From assembly GCA_041686345.1 (NCBI GenBank), contig JAWLEA010000153.1:1-8153 (forward strand): 8,153 nt of DNA. The letters run 5' to 3'. The notes beneath the pieces are model-generated. The model was not told the DNA's origin and made no database searches. It saw only the letters and a list, made by a program, of their open reading frames with translations. Positions 1-6,968 of this stretch are shown piece by piece. This DNA is from JAQICJ01 sp041686345. Its GTDB lineage: Bacteria > Myxococcota_A > Polyangia > HGW-17. A program made the position numbers and the translations under genes. The first letter of the stretch is position 1, and the number at the start of each line of letters is the position of its first letter.

Positions 1-44
1 GCAATTTTTAGGAAGGGAGGGCACAGGACCCTCCCGTACATTGC
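1..44. repeat. GC-rich nested inverted repeat, possible terminator or REP-like element
   Basis: A perfect 7-bp stem, GGGAGGG at 15-21 and CCCTCCC at 29-35, encloses the 7-nt loop CACAGGA. An outer pair, GCAAT at 1-5 and ATTGC at 40-44, flanks it. It lies about 100 bp past the transporter stop codon, so it could end the minus-strand transcript. However, the bases following the stem on that strand are TTCCTAAAAA and not a U-run, so it would be a poor intrinsic terminator. The all-G/C stem stands out in an AT-rich intergenic setting, which also fits a dispersed palindromic repeat. The element touches the window edge and may extend beyond it. Confidence 0.5.
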
Positions 45-132
45 TGTGGAAGTGAATTATTGGTTTTTTTTATTTTTCAAGATGGTATTGGGGATTGCAG
101 TGGGGGTGGAAAATTACAGGAGGGTTTGGTAT

Positions 133-2937
133 TTAATTTTTGGGTGGAAATTTGACCTGGTCAGGTTTGACTTGGTCGGGTTTGGCTTTCTTTACTTTTT
201 TAAAAACCAGTAGCAGTGCCGGAAGAACTGCGATACTGGCGATTAAGCAAAGCCCAATGCCGATTGTCAACAAAAAACCCATGCTTTGCATCGCCTTGTA
301 ATCAGCCAACATCAAAGCAGCAAAAGCCACCATGGTTGTAAGTGCAGCCACGATTACTGCTGCTCCGGTACCCTTGAGCAAAGTATCCAGTTTGGCATTT
401 TTGTTTGATTTGCGACTTTCGCGATATCGATGAACCATGTGGGCTCCTGCGTCTATACCGATGCCAAACAACAATGGCAAAGTGACAATATTGGCAGCCG
501 TAAAATCGAGATTGAATAATGACATCACTCCCAACATCCAAACCCAACCGAGCATGACCGGGAGCATAGCCAGAAGAGTATCAAGCCCGTTACGAAAGAT
601 TAGCAACAAAATCAACATGACAAGAATTACAGAAACCAGGGAAGCCCACATGAAACTGCTGATAATCAATTCTTCGTATGGTTGAATATCTACAGCCAAA
701 CCCGAGGCCTGGGGTTCTATTTTTAATATTTTTCTAGAAAACTTCCCGGCTCTGGAAGAATCCCATATATCACCGGAAGGATAAACATAAACTGCAACTG
801 CATCTTCCTGCAGGGAGATATTGCGCTTTTTCAATACAGCCGGAACATCCTCCGGAGCAAATTTTCCGCGCTGACTTGCTTTCCCTGCGGTTAACAGCGC
901 TCTTTGCAAAATATCAACCAAAATTGTTTGTAAAGCAGCAAGTTTTTGTCTGCCTTCATCGGGCAAATTTGTAATAACATTATTCAGGTGCTTGAGAGCT
1001 TTTACAACTTTGCGTATTTGAGAGGATTTTTTTCCGGAATTTTCAATACCTCGGGCGATAAACTCAAAAATATTCTGAAGATCAAGCAGTTGTTTTTGTA
1101 CATCCTCGGGGGAAACCGGTGGTGACGTATTACTTTGTATATATTGACAAGCTTCTTTTCCAAATTGTTCCATGCCCGTGTTCAGAGCCCGGAGCCTTTT
1201 TGGATTTAAATCCGGGAAGATATCTGCAACTGTTTGAACTTTTGCCACCAAGGGATCTTCCCTCAATTGAACTGCCAATTTCTTAGCTTCAGCTATTGAT
1301 TTTTTTTTGATCTGAGCAAAAGCCACTCCCATTCCCTCGATATTTTCTATCATACCCAAGGCTTTTCTTGCTTCGATGTTTTCAGGGAGGAAATCAAAGT
1401 AACGACCATCATATCCAGGACCACTTCTGACAAAAAGATAAATTGACAATATAAAAGCTATAGTGGCACCTGTAAGTATCCAGCGGGAAAATTTCGACAC
1501 AAAATAGAGCACTCCGGTGACACCAGGAATTCCGCGAGCAGGAGTTTTAAAATTGCCACCATCAATTCCCATGAGAGGAGGAATCAGCAAAAAGGTGCAA
1601 ACTACCATTACAGCCAACCCGATAGCGGTTATAACCCCCAACTGGGAATAGGCAGTAAAATCGGTGGTCACAATACACAGAAAAGCGGTGATTGTGGTAA
1701 TGGCTCCAGTAACAACTCCAGGGCCGGCCAGGACCAAGGCTGAATGCATGGCTGCTGTTTTATCCCTGCCTGTCCTCAACTCTTCACCATAGCGATAAAG
1801 AGTATGAACTCCAAAATCAATTCCCAACCCCATCAGCACCGAAGTAAAACTGGAAGTTACAAGATTAAGCCCTCCATAAAATAACTGGCTTATCCCCAAA
1901 GTAATAATAACACCGGCGGCCAAGGGTACAAGAGCCAGAACAGTAAATCTCAAAGAACGAAAAGCTATAAAAAGAAGCAACAGAATACCCAGAGCTGACA
2001 ACAACGAGGTTTTAATGATGCCACGATTGAGGATTTTGATTTCGTCAGCTGCCAGAGCCGGCTGCCCGGTGAGATCCGCTCTGATTTTGTCGAACTGGTT
2101 ATTATTGAGGACTTTACGAGCCTGTTTGCGAATATTGTGAATAACAGGTGCCAGATAACTGCCTTCATCACTTTCTAACTGGGGAAAAAGAAAAATAAAG
2201 TGAAGTTTACCGTCAGGACTGATAAAATATCCATTTTCATCAAGATTGCGACCACCACTTGAAGCCTGATCTTCCAGAACAAAAAAGGGGAGAAATAGTG
2301 ATGGTTTTTTCAATTCCTGAGCCAGAGTTTGCAAAAAATCAGTGGTAAATTTTAAAACAGCCGGATCAAAATAACTCTTCTTCATTTTTTGAGCAGTGGC
2401 AGGTTTACCCTGGGTGAGGTTTTCAGCAACTTTTTTAATAATTTGTTGTTTTGCAATGTTAACAATGGAAACCAAATCGCCTTTGAGCAATGATTTTCCG
2501 TGTTTTTCGACTAATTTGTCCAACAATTCCAGGAGTTGAGGCTCTCGGACTATCAACAATTCGGCTACTTGCCGAGGTCCCATCCTGTGCAAAATTCTCC
2601 CTTTCAGTATTTTTATTTGAGCCAGTTGCCGGGCTAATTTGTCTATTGCCTGCTGCCGTTGTTTTTTTCTGCCTCCATGAATCACAAACACCATGGAATC
2701 GGATGAGCCAAAATCAGCAAAAAACTTTTGTTCTCTGGCTTTGTAGGAAAAATCATTGCTGATTAAATTGTTGCGAGAAGTACTTACCTGGAGAGGAGCA
2801 AAAACTATTATCAACCCGGAAACCAGAACAGTCAAACCAACTATGCCCATGGACAAACGAGGTCTGCGGAGGGAAAAAGATGCCAGATTGACGAAGAAAC
2901 TGGTTAAGGGGTGAATTTTGCTTTCAGGATGCGACAT
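133..2937 (-). CDS. MMPL-family RND transporter, HpnN-like
   Basis: An inner-membrane transporter of 934 residues in the RND superfamily, MMPL branch, whose members use proton motive force to move lipids or hydrophobic molecules. Two homologous halves are visible. TM1 is about 30-50, followed by a large periplasmic domain 51-308. TM2-6 span about 309-455 and TM7 about 482-504. A second periplasmic domain covers 505-758, and the last five helices 759-912. Each half carries the same TM4/TM10 signature GxGIDxGxH followed by RY, with Asp374/His378 and Asp829/His833; the Asp are the expected proton-relay residues. The MmpL3-type Asp-Tyr pair is absent (Asp-Phe and Asp-Ala here). Each half also has the TT-x-x-x-F segment typical of RND proteins. 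Length and layout resemble HpnN (hopanoid-associated RND), but the substrate cannot be read from sequence. It starts 31 bp after the glycosyltransferase and has no clear Shine-Dalgarno, so coupled translation is possible. The C-terminus carries PDQVK twice. Confidence 0.9.
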   Translation of the reverse strand: MSHPESKIHPLTSFFVNLASFSLRRPRLSMGIVGLTVLVSGLIIVFAPLQVSTSRNNLISNDFSYKAREQKFFADFGSSDSMVFVIHGGRKKQRQQAIDKLARQLAQIKILKGRILHRMGPRQVAELLIVREPQLLELLDKLVEKHGKSLLKGDLVSIVNIAKQQIIKKVAENLTQGKPATAQKMKKSYFDPAVLKFTTDFLQTLAQELKKPSLFLPFFVLEDQASSGGRNLDENGYFISPDGKLHFIFLFPQLESDEGSYLAPVIHNIRKQARKVLNNNQFDKIRADLTGQPALAADEIKILNRGIIKTSLLSALGILLLLFIAFRSLRFTVLALVPLAAGVIITLGISQLFYGGLNLVTSSFTSVLMGLGIDFGVHTLYRYGEELRTGRDKTAAMHSALVLAGPGVVTGAITTITAFLCIVTTDFTAYSQLGVITAIGLAVMVVCTFLLIPPLMGIDGGNFKTPARGIPGVTGVLYFVSKFSRWILTGATIAFILSIYLFVRSGPGYDGRYFDFLPENIEARKALGMIENIEGMGVAFAQIKKKSIAEAKKLAVQLREDPLVAKVQTVADIFPDLNPKRLRALNTGMEQFGKEACQYIQSNTSPPVSPEDVQKQLLDLQNIFEFIARGIENSGKKSSQIRKVVKALKHLNNVITNLPDEGRQKLAALQTILVDILQRALLTAGKASQRGKFAPEDVPAVLKKRNISLQEDAVAVYVYPSGDIWDSSRAGKFSRKILKIEPQASGLAVDIQPYEELIISSFMWASLVSVILVMLILLLIFRNGLDTLLAMLPVMLGWVWMLGVMSLFNLDFTAANIVTLPLLFGIGIDAGAHMVHRYRESRKSNKNAKLDTLLKGTGAAVIVAALTTMVAFAALMLADYKAMQSMGFLLTIGIGLCLIASIAVLPALLLVFKKVKKAKPDQVKPDQVKFPPKN

Positions 2938-2968
2938 GGCTTAACTCAGTGGAAGATAAGAAAAGAAT

Positions 2969-4114
2969 TTATTTGGCATCATATTCTTCGCAAACCCGAT
3001 AATAAACAGATTCCAAATTATCAGCAGAATTGGCTATGGAATATTCCTGTGCTTTTGCCAGATAATCTTTTTCAGCTTGCTGCAATTCATCGGGATGTTC
3101 AAACCAGTAATCTATTTTTCTGGTAAGAGCTTGAATATCTCGGTGAGGATACAGAAAACGATCATCAAGAGCAAATTGGCTGGTGGCGCTTTTACTGGAA
3201 GAAGCAATAAGTACGGGCAAACCGCAGCCCATCGCTTCGAGAGCTGTCATACATTCCACTTCTACTTCGGCTGCATGAATATAAAGGTCGGAAATGTTGT
3301 AATAATAAATTACTTCTTCCGGTTTCAAAAACTTGAAAAGAGGAGGATTAGGCAATTTGCTACCCAATTTGCGCAAGTGCTTTTTTCTTGGTCCCTTGCC
3401 CACCAGAATCAGTTGGATATCATCTTGATGCTTGGATGCAGCCACAGCTTCGATCAGTTTATCCTGTCTTTTTTCCCGGGCCAGCCTTCCTACGGTGAGC
3501 AAAACAAATTTATTTTTCAATTCTGTGGTTCGTTTATAATCACCGGGGCAATAATCAGGCTGAAGACCGTTTGAAATAACCACAGTTGGTTTCTCAAAAC
3601 CATGACGTCGTATTTCTTCTTCGGCAAATTTGCTGGGACAGATTATTAATTCACTTTTATTGTAGATTTGCTTGAGAAAAAGCTTGTAAAGAAGCTTAAC
3701 CGCCAGCCGGGAACGAATGTTGAAGGCATGAAGCAAATGCTCGGCCTGAACATGGAAGGTGGAAACCACGGGAATTCCCAACTTGTTTGCAATGGTGGCA
3801 GCTTTTGACTCCAACCAGAAGGGCATGTGAAGATGCACGATATCGACATCTTGCAGAGCTTGAGTGATAATTTTTTTGTCAGGCTTTCCCAAAGTCATTT
3901 GATAACGCTGAATTATTCCCTTGAATAGAGGAGGATAAAATTCGGGAACCACTATCTTATGGTTACCAGGCTTTCCGGTTGAAATGACAATTACTTCATG
4001 GCCCTTCTGGCGCAACAAACGACTGAAACGCATGGTGGAAATAACGCAACCATTACGAACATCATCGTATGCATCTATAACCATAGCAATTTTAAGCTTT
4101 TTATCAGCTTTCAT
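2969..4114 (-). CDS. GT4-family glycosyltransferase (GT-B fold), lipid-glucosyltransferase-like
   Basis: A predicted cytoplasmic or membrane-associated enzyme of 381 residues that transfers a sugar from a nucleotide donor. It has the GT-B two-domain layout. The N-terminal acceptor domain begins KIAMVIDAY, with the loop NGCV at 21-24 where many GT4 enzymes have GGV, and a conserved-type His121 in STFH. The interdomain segment VISNG ends near 183. The C-terminal donor domain has GRLAREKRQ at 209-217 and the E-x7-E motif Glu285/Glu293 in a VECMTALEAMGCGLP context. That variant (VEC in place of GFG) resembles diacylglycerol glucosyltransferases, so a lipid acceptor is plausible but unproven. No transmembrane helix is seen. 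I chose ATG 4114 because GAGAGA lies 6 nt upstream. The longer TTG start at 4162 has no Shine-Dalgarno and would sit almost on the predicted transcription start. The gene leads a two-gene unit with the MMPL transporter, suggesting that the glycosylated product, or its lipid, is exported by that neighbour. Confidence 0.88.
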   Translation of the reverse strand: MKADKKLKIAMVIDAYDDVRNGCVISTMRFSRLLRQKGHEVIVISTGKPGNHKIVVPEFYPPLFKGIIQRYQMTLGKPDKKIITQALQDVDIVHLHMPFWLESKAATIANKLGIPVVSTFHVQAEHLLHAFNIRSRLAVKLLYKLFLKQIYNKSELIICPSKFAEEEIRRHGFEKPTVVISNGLQPDYCPGDYKRTTELKNKFVLLTVGRLAREKRQDKLIEAVAASKHQDDIQLILVGKGPRKKHLRKLGSKLPNPPLFKFLKPEEVIYYYNISDLYIHAAEVEVECMTALEAMGCGLPVLIASSSKSATSQFALDDRFLYPHRDIQALTRKIDYWFEHPDELQQAEKDYLAKAQEYSIANSADNLESVYYRVCEEYDAK

Positions 4115-4120
4115 ATATGT

Positions 4121-4126
4121 TCTCTC
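4121..4126 (-). promoter_or_regulatory. Shine-Dalgarno deciding the glycosyltransferase start
   Basis: On the minus strand GAGAGA lies 6 nt before ATG 4114. No comparable purine run precedes the alternative TTG at 4162. The 16 extra residues of the long form are polar and lie before the first beta strand of the GT-B fold. Confidence 0.65.
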
Positions 4127-4173
4127 AATTAATGTTTGTTTTTGAGGTTCAGTTGCCAGCAATTACCGGCACG

Positions 4174-4182
4174 ATTTTACCA
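4174..4182 (-). promoter_or_regulatory. Extended -10 promoter for the glycosyltransferase-transporter unit
   Basis: The minus strand reads TGG then TAAAAT, an extended -10 (TGn plus a 5/6 match to TATAAT). No good -35 is seen at 16-18 bp, as is common for extended -10 promoters. Transcription would start near 4167 and give a leader of about 50 nt before ATG 4114. The hairpin at 4232-4260 lies just upstream, so this would be a separate transcription unit from the lipoprotein gene. Prediction from motif only. Confidence 0.4.
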
Positions 4183-4231
4183 TAAATTTGACGGCTTTGT
4201 TTCTTGTTGGTTCTGGTTTTTACAAAAATCA

Positions 4232-4260
4232 TGAATAATAACCATGACAGTTATTATTCA
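4232..4260 (-). terminator. Hairpin over the lipoprotein stop codon, probable terminator
   Basis: Perfect 11-bp arms, TGAATAATAAC at 4232-4242 and GTTATTATTCA at 4250-4260, enclose a 7-nt loop. The lipoprotein stop codon (4256-4254) is inside the first arm met by RNA polymerase. On the minus strand the hairpin is followed by ATGATTTTTG, a short U-rich tail. The stem is AT-rich and so weaker than a classical terminator, but perfect arms of this length at a gene end support the call. Confidence 0.5.
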
Positions 4261-5132
4261 AACAAAGTCTCCTTCTGGGCAATAACATCTTCGCAGGTAA
4301 AAGTATCATCAACTTTGACATACTTGAAATTGCTGAGGGCGGCATCCGGATGAGTAACTGACTCGGGAGTAGTATCAATGATGGCTGAAGAAGCTCCAAC
4401 GGTAATCTGGCTACCTTCCCAGTCGATAAGTCCCTGAAAACCTGAGGTTGTAACTTCTTCTGAAGTCAAAACCGTATATTCCCGGGAAATTACGTAAAGC
4501 TCTCCGGACAAAGTACCGGTCAATCTTACTGTGAGGCCCGGATTGCCGTCATTATCTTGGTCAAACACCCTGGGATCATCTGCCTCTGTGGGCAATTCTT
4601 CATTTTCAACATCACTGAGATTCACCGCCTGAAGTTGATAGTATTTGTGCTGATAAAACTTGTATCCTTCATTGTATGGCAGCAAAGAAACAGGTTTGTC
4701 TTCAATATCCAAGGAATCAACAAAAGCCTGGGGAATAATTGTTGTCTGCAAGTTGGTATCAGCCTCTACGTCGATGGCACAGTTTTTTTCGGAAGCTACC
4801 AGAGAAGTGCCATCCTGAGAGATGGTCACCAGCAAATAGTTGATATGAAAAGTATCCACCGCTCCAATCATAGGATAGTTGATAACAGAAGCAAGAACCT
4901 GTTTTTGAACCCAGACACCGGCCAGCTCAGGTGGAGGATCTCCAGGATCAATGATATCTCCATCATCTTCGGAACCATCGTTGACCAGATCAACACTTCC
5001 ATCAGTAATGTCTTCTTCCACATCGGTTCCACCATCCTGAGACCAGTCATAATTATTATTGTTGGAATCTTCACATGAACTCAATAGCAAAAGCAAAATA
5101 GATAATATAGTGATAATTTTTATAATTTTCAT
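4254..5132 (-). CDS. Acidic-tether lipoprotein of unknown function, partner of the FadL-like barrel
   Basis: A 292-residue predicted lipoprotein of no family I recognise. The signal peptide is residues 1-19 with lipobox LSSC and lipidated Cys20. Glu follows at +2, which by the enterobacterial rule would permit outer-membrane sorting. Residues 21-69 form an Asp/Glu/Gly/Asn-rich, low-complexity tether ending in DPGDPPPEL. The folded part begins AGVW near 71 and looks beta-rich, with alternating hydrophobic strands and many Thr/Val residues. A DxDxDG loop at 191-196 (Asp191, 193, 195) resembles a calcium-binding loop. Cys118 and Cys280 are the only cysteines after the lipidated one and could form a disulfide. 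The start ATG 5132 has AAGGAG 5 nt upstream. It follows the FadL-like gene by 19 bp, so the two are probably co-transcribed and may act together at the outer membrane. The AGVW opening faintly recalls lipocalin-type domains, but this is weak. Confidence 0.82.
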   Translation of the reverse strand: MKIIKIITILSILLLLLSSCEDSNNNNYDWSQDGGTDVEEDITDGSVDLVNDGSEDDGDIIDPGDPPPELAGVWVQKQVLASVINYPMIGAVDTFHINYLLVTISQDGTSLVASEKNCAIDVEADTNLQTTIIPQAFVDSLDIEDKPVSLLPYNEGYKFYQHKYYQLQAVNLSDVENEELPTEADDPRVFDQDNDGNPGLTVRLTGTLSGELYVISREYTVLTSEEVTTSGFQGLIDWEGSQITVGASSAIIDTTPESVTHPDAALSNFKYVKVDDTFTCEDVIAQKETLFE

Positions 5133-5151
5133 AATTACTCCTTAAATAATA

Positions 5152-6606
5152 CTAGAGTGCTATTTTAAGCCAAAGAGAGAATAATGTCATCCACCCTTCG
5201 GAAGAAAAACCCGGATACCCCGGATTATTTGTTTGAAATCCGCCACTTTCAGGCATGTATTCATCTGTAAAAATATTCTTTGAATCAACAAATTCATCAA
5301 TAACCGGATTTGGGTCGTCGGGATTCTTGGCATGACTACGTGGCAACATATGATGAAATTGAGCGGAAATTCCAGCAACCATTTCCAAACCGTGCCAAGT
5401 AAAGGGATGGGAAACACCAAGAGCGAAAGCCAGCCGATTGTTATCTACATAATTTGTGCGACCTTCCTGCACCGGAACCGGAGTAGGCACGAACTGGGCG
5501 TCAAATCCAAGGTTCGTCTCCCCTATTTCACCTTGAACTGATAAAACTGCAGAAAAAGTATCCTGCCATGGATTCACCGGCTTTTCTCCATGACGATCAA
5601 CATAATCTGACCATTTGTAATACATCAAAGTTCCTCCCAGAGTCAGCGAAGAACCCTTGTTACCAAACTTATAGCTACCGCCCAAAGCAGCTCTGAGAGG
5701 CTGCCATCCGTAGACCAGGGTAAATTTTTGAAGAGTCTTGTCATCGCCTTCCTGATTTTGATAATTGTAGAACTGAATATCAGAAACACCTTCAGTTTTG
5801 CTTTCACCGGACAAGTGAACAGTTGCTGTCAACAATGCCTGCTTGGACAAAATCAACGCAGCAGCAAAATGGGGGATAAAACTGGTAGTTATTTCAATAT
5901 TGGAATTCAGATAACTTACTTCCTGCTCAGATGCGTCAGGCATGTATAATTCTGTGGTGGTCATGGCAGTTTGACTCATTGTCAAGCCAGTCCCAACCTG
6001 AAGCCAGGAATTCATTTTTCCCGCAAGGGCAAAGGAAATAACAGAAGCCTGCATCCTGTCTTCAAACAATTCATAATGCAGGGAATTGGAAAAATATTGT
6101 TCTCGTTCATCAACATAAAAAGGGCTTTGCACCTGAAAGGCTTTCAATGGCAAAACTGCCTGAAATCCGAAAATTACACTGCCCTGAACAAATGGAATAA
6201 CCGTTCCCAGAGACAAATACTGAGAATAACCTTTCGTTTCACTGCTCCCTCTTTTGTTTCTTAACAAAGATGTTGGCAAAGGGCGATAAGCAGGAGTTTG
6301 ATCGTTAATTGGCATGGAATCAAATATTGACTCAGGAACATCATATTGACTGCTTTTTGGCAAATAGGATATATTTAATCCGTTGTAATAGTTTACAACT
6401 CCAATAGTAAAAGACTTTTTCTGATTAAGAAGCAAAGAGGGATTGGAATAAGTTGCCCCTGCTCCGGAAGAAAAAACCTTGCTCCCCAACGGATTGATGG
6501 AATTATGGTCACCAAAGTTTTCCAAAATAGTAGTAGCCGCTACTTGGGGAACACCTTGCATAAAAGCCAGCCCAATCACAAAAACAAATATAATTTTTTG
6601 GTTCAT
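5152..6606 (-). CDS. OMPP1/FadL/TodX-like outer-membrane beta-barrel protein
   Basis: A predicted outer-membrane barrel of 484 residues, in the usual FadL size range. The signal peptide is about residues 1-24 (Lys4, hydrophobic 5-18, then VPQVAA) with likely cleavage before TT. The mature N-terminus has a stretch SSGAGATYSNPSLLL near 46-60, matching the FadL-type pattern in which a Gly/Ala-rich segment leads to an Asn-Pro. The rest is alternating aromatic and hydrophobic strands joined by polar loops. Near the C-terminus is FQTNNPGYPGF, then SSEGW and a last strand rich in Trp and Leu (SLWLKIAL). FadL-family proteins move long-chain fatty acids or other hydrophobic compounds across the outer membrane; the ligand here is unknown. 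I chose ATG 6606 because AGGAGA lies 4 nt upstream and the signal peptide begins there. An upstream start at 6666 would put 20 residues before the signal peptide. It is first in a unit with the lipoprotein 19 bp downstream. Confidence 0.83.
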   Translation of the reverse strand: MNQKIIFVFVIGLAFMQGVPQVAATTILENFGDHNSINPLGSKVFSSGAGATYSNPSLLLNQKKSFTIGVVNYYNGLNISYLPKSSQYDVPESIFDSMPINDQTPAYRPLPTSLLRNKRGSSETKGYSQYLSLGTVIPFVQGSVIFGFQAVLPLKAFQVQSPFYVDEREQYFSNSLHYELFEDRMQASVISFALAGKMNSWLQVGTGLTMSQTAMTTTELYMPDASEQEVSYLNSNIEITTSFIPHFAAALILSKQALLTATVHLSGESKTEGVSDIQFYNYQNQEGDDKTLQKFTLVYGWQPLRAALGGSYKFGNKGSSLTLGGTLMYYKWSDYVDRHGEKPVNPWQDTFSAVLSVQGEIGETNLGFDAQFVPTPVPVQEGRTNYVDNNRLAFALGVSHPFTWHGLEMVAGISAQFHHMLPRSHAKNPDDPNPVIDEFVDSKNIFTDEYMPESGGFQTNNPGYPGFSSEGWMTLFSLWLKIAL

Positions 6607-6968
6607 ATTATCTCCTGTCTTGATACATACCATATGTTGCTTCCAATACAAAATAAAAGTACTCAAAATAACCCGACCGGATCAAATCTCACCTTCAGAA
6701 CACGTTCAAATTAAATTTCACTTTTTTTCCACTTTTCTCCAACCGGTTTCACCAGAATATTTTTTTGAAGCTCCAACAAATCCGAAACATAGATCATATT
6801 GCTCTGTTATCCATAATATCTATGACCAAATTACTTTCTATGGGATATTTTTTTAAAAAAGTTGAAATTTGCTTCATTTTACTTTAAACAACATAAATAA
6901 GTTTTTGTTTTAAAATCTTTCATATTCATCAACTAATATATTTTAAAATATAATTTCAAGGAGTTATT
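6607..6968. promoter_or_regulatory. Divergent intergenic region between the barrel operon and the Cys-rich lipoprotein
   Basis: 362 bp without a convincing gene, strongly AT-rich near 6840-6960. It must hold promoters for both directions. On the plus strand TAAAAT at 6911-6916 is a possible -10 with a weak -35. On the minus strand a possible extended -10 lies close to 6626-6634 with TTGTAT about 16 bp upstream. Two inverted repeats stand out. CATAGAT at 6788-6794 pairs with ATCTATG at 6818-6824, and TCTATG recurs at 6837-6842. A 16-bp perfect all-A/T palindrome lies at 6937-6952, just before the plus-strand ribosome site. AACCGGTT at 6741-6748 is a short palindrome. None matches an operator I can name. 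Confidence 0.4.
6937..6952. repeat. 16-bp AT palindrome before the Cys-rich lipoprotein
   Basis: TATATTTT followed by AAAATATA is a perfect palindrome ending 5 nt before the AAGGAG of the next gene. In the transcript it would lie in the leader; in DNA it could be an operator. Because it is all A/T in an AT-rich stretch, chance is a real alternative. Confidence 0.35.

Noticed and set aside
15..35. Group II intron domain hairpin
   Set aside because: The stem resembles such domains only superficially. No domain V motif, EBS sites or reverse transcriptase are present.
3077..3574. Plus-strand open frame of 165 codons
   Set aside because: Antisense shadow of the glycosyltransferase C-terminal domain.
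4115..4162. Longer TTG start for the glycosyltransferase
   Set aside because: No Shine-Dalgarno, it sits next to the predicted transcription start, and the added residues are not part of the GT-B fold.
4557..5078. Plus-strand open frame of 173 codons
   Set aside because: It lies wholly antisense to the lipoprotein gene, which has a ribosome site, lipobox and sensible composition; the plus-strand product has none.
6698..6707. GAAC-N2-GTTC, LexA-like half-sites
   Set aside because: The spacing fits neither the Bacillus (GAAC-N4-GTTC) nor the alphaproteobacterial LexA box, and no SOS-type gene is adjacent.
6479..6856. Plus-strand open frame of 125 codons
   Set aside because: It overlaps the start of the FadL-like gene on the other strand, has no Shine-Dalgarno or recognisable domain, and runs into AT-rich intergenic sequence.
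6949..6954. Exact TATAAT on the plus strand as promoter for the Cys-rich lipoprotein
   Set aside because: Transcription would start inside the Shine-Dalgarno (6958-6963), leaving no usable leader. It is likely a by-product of the AT palindrome.
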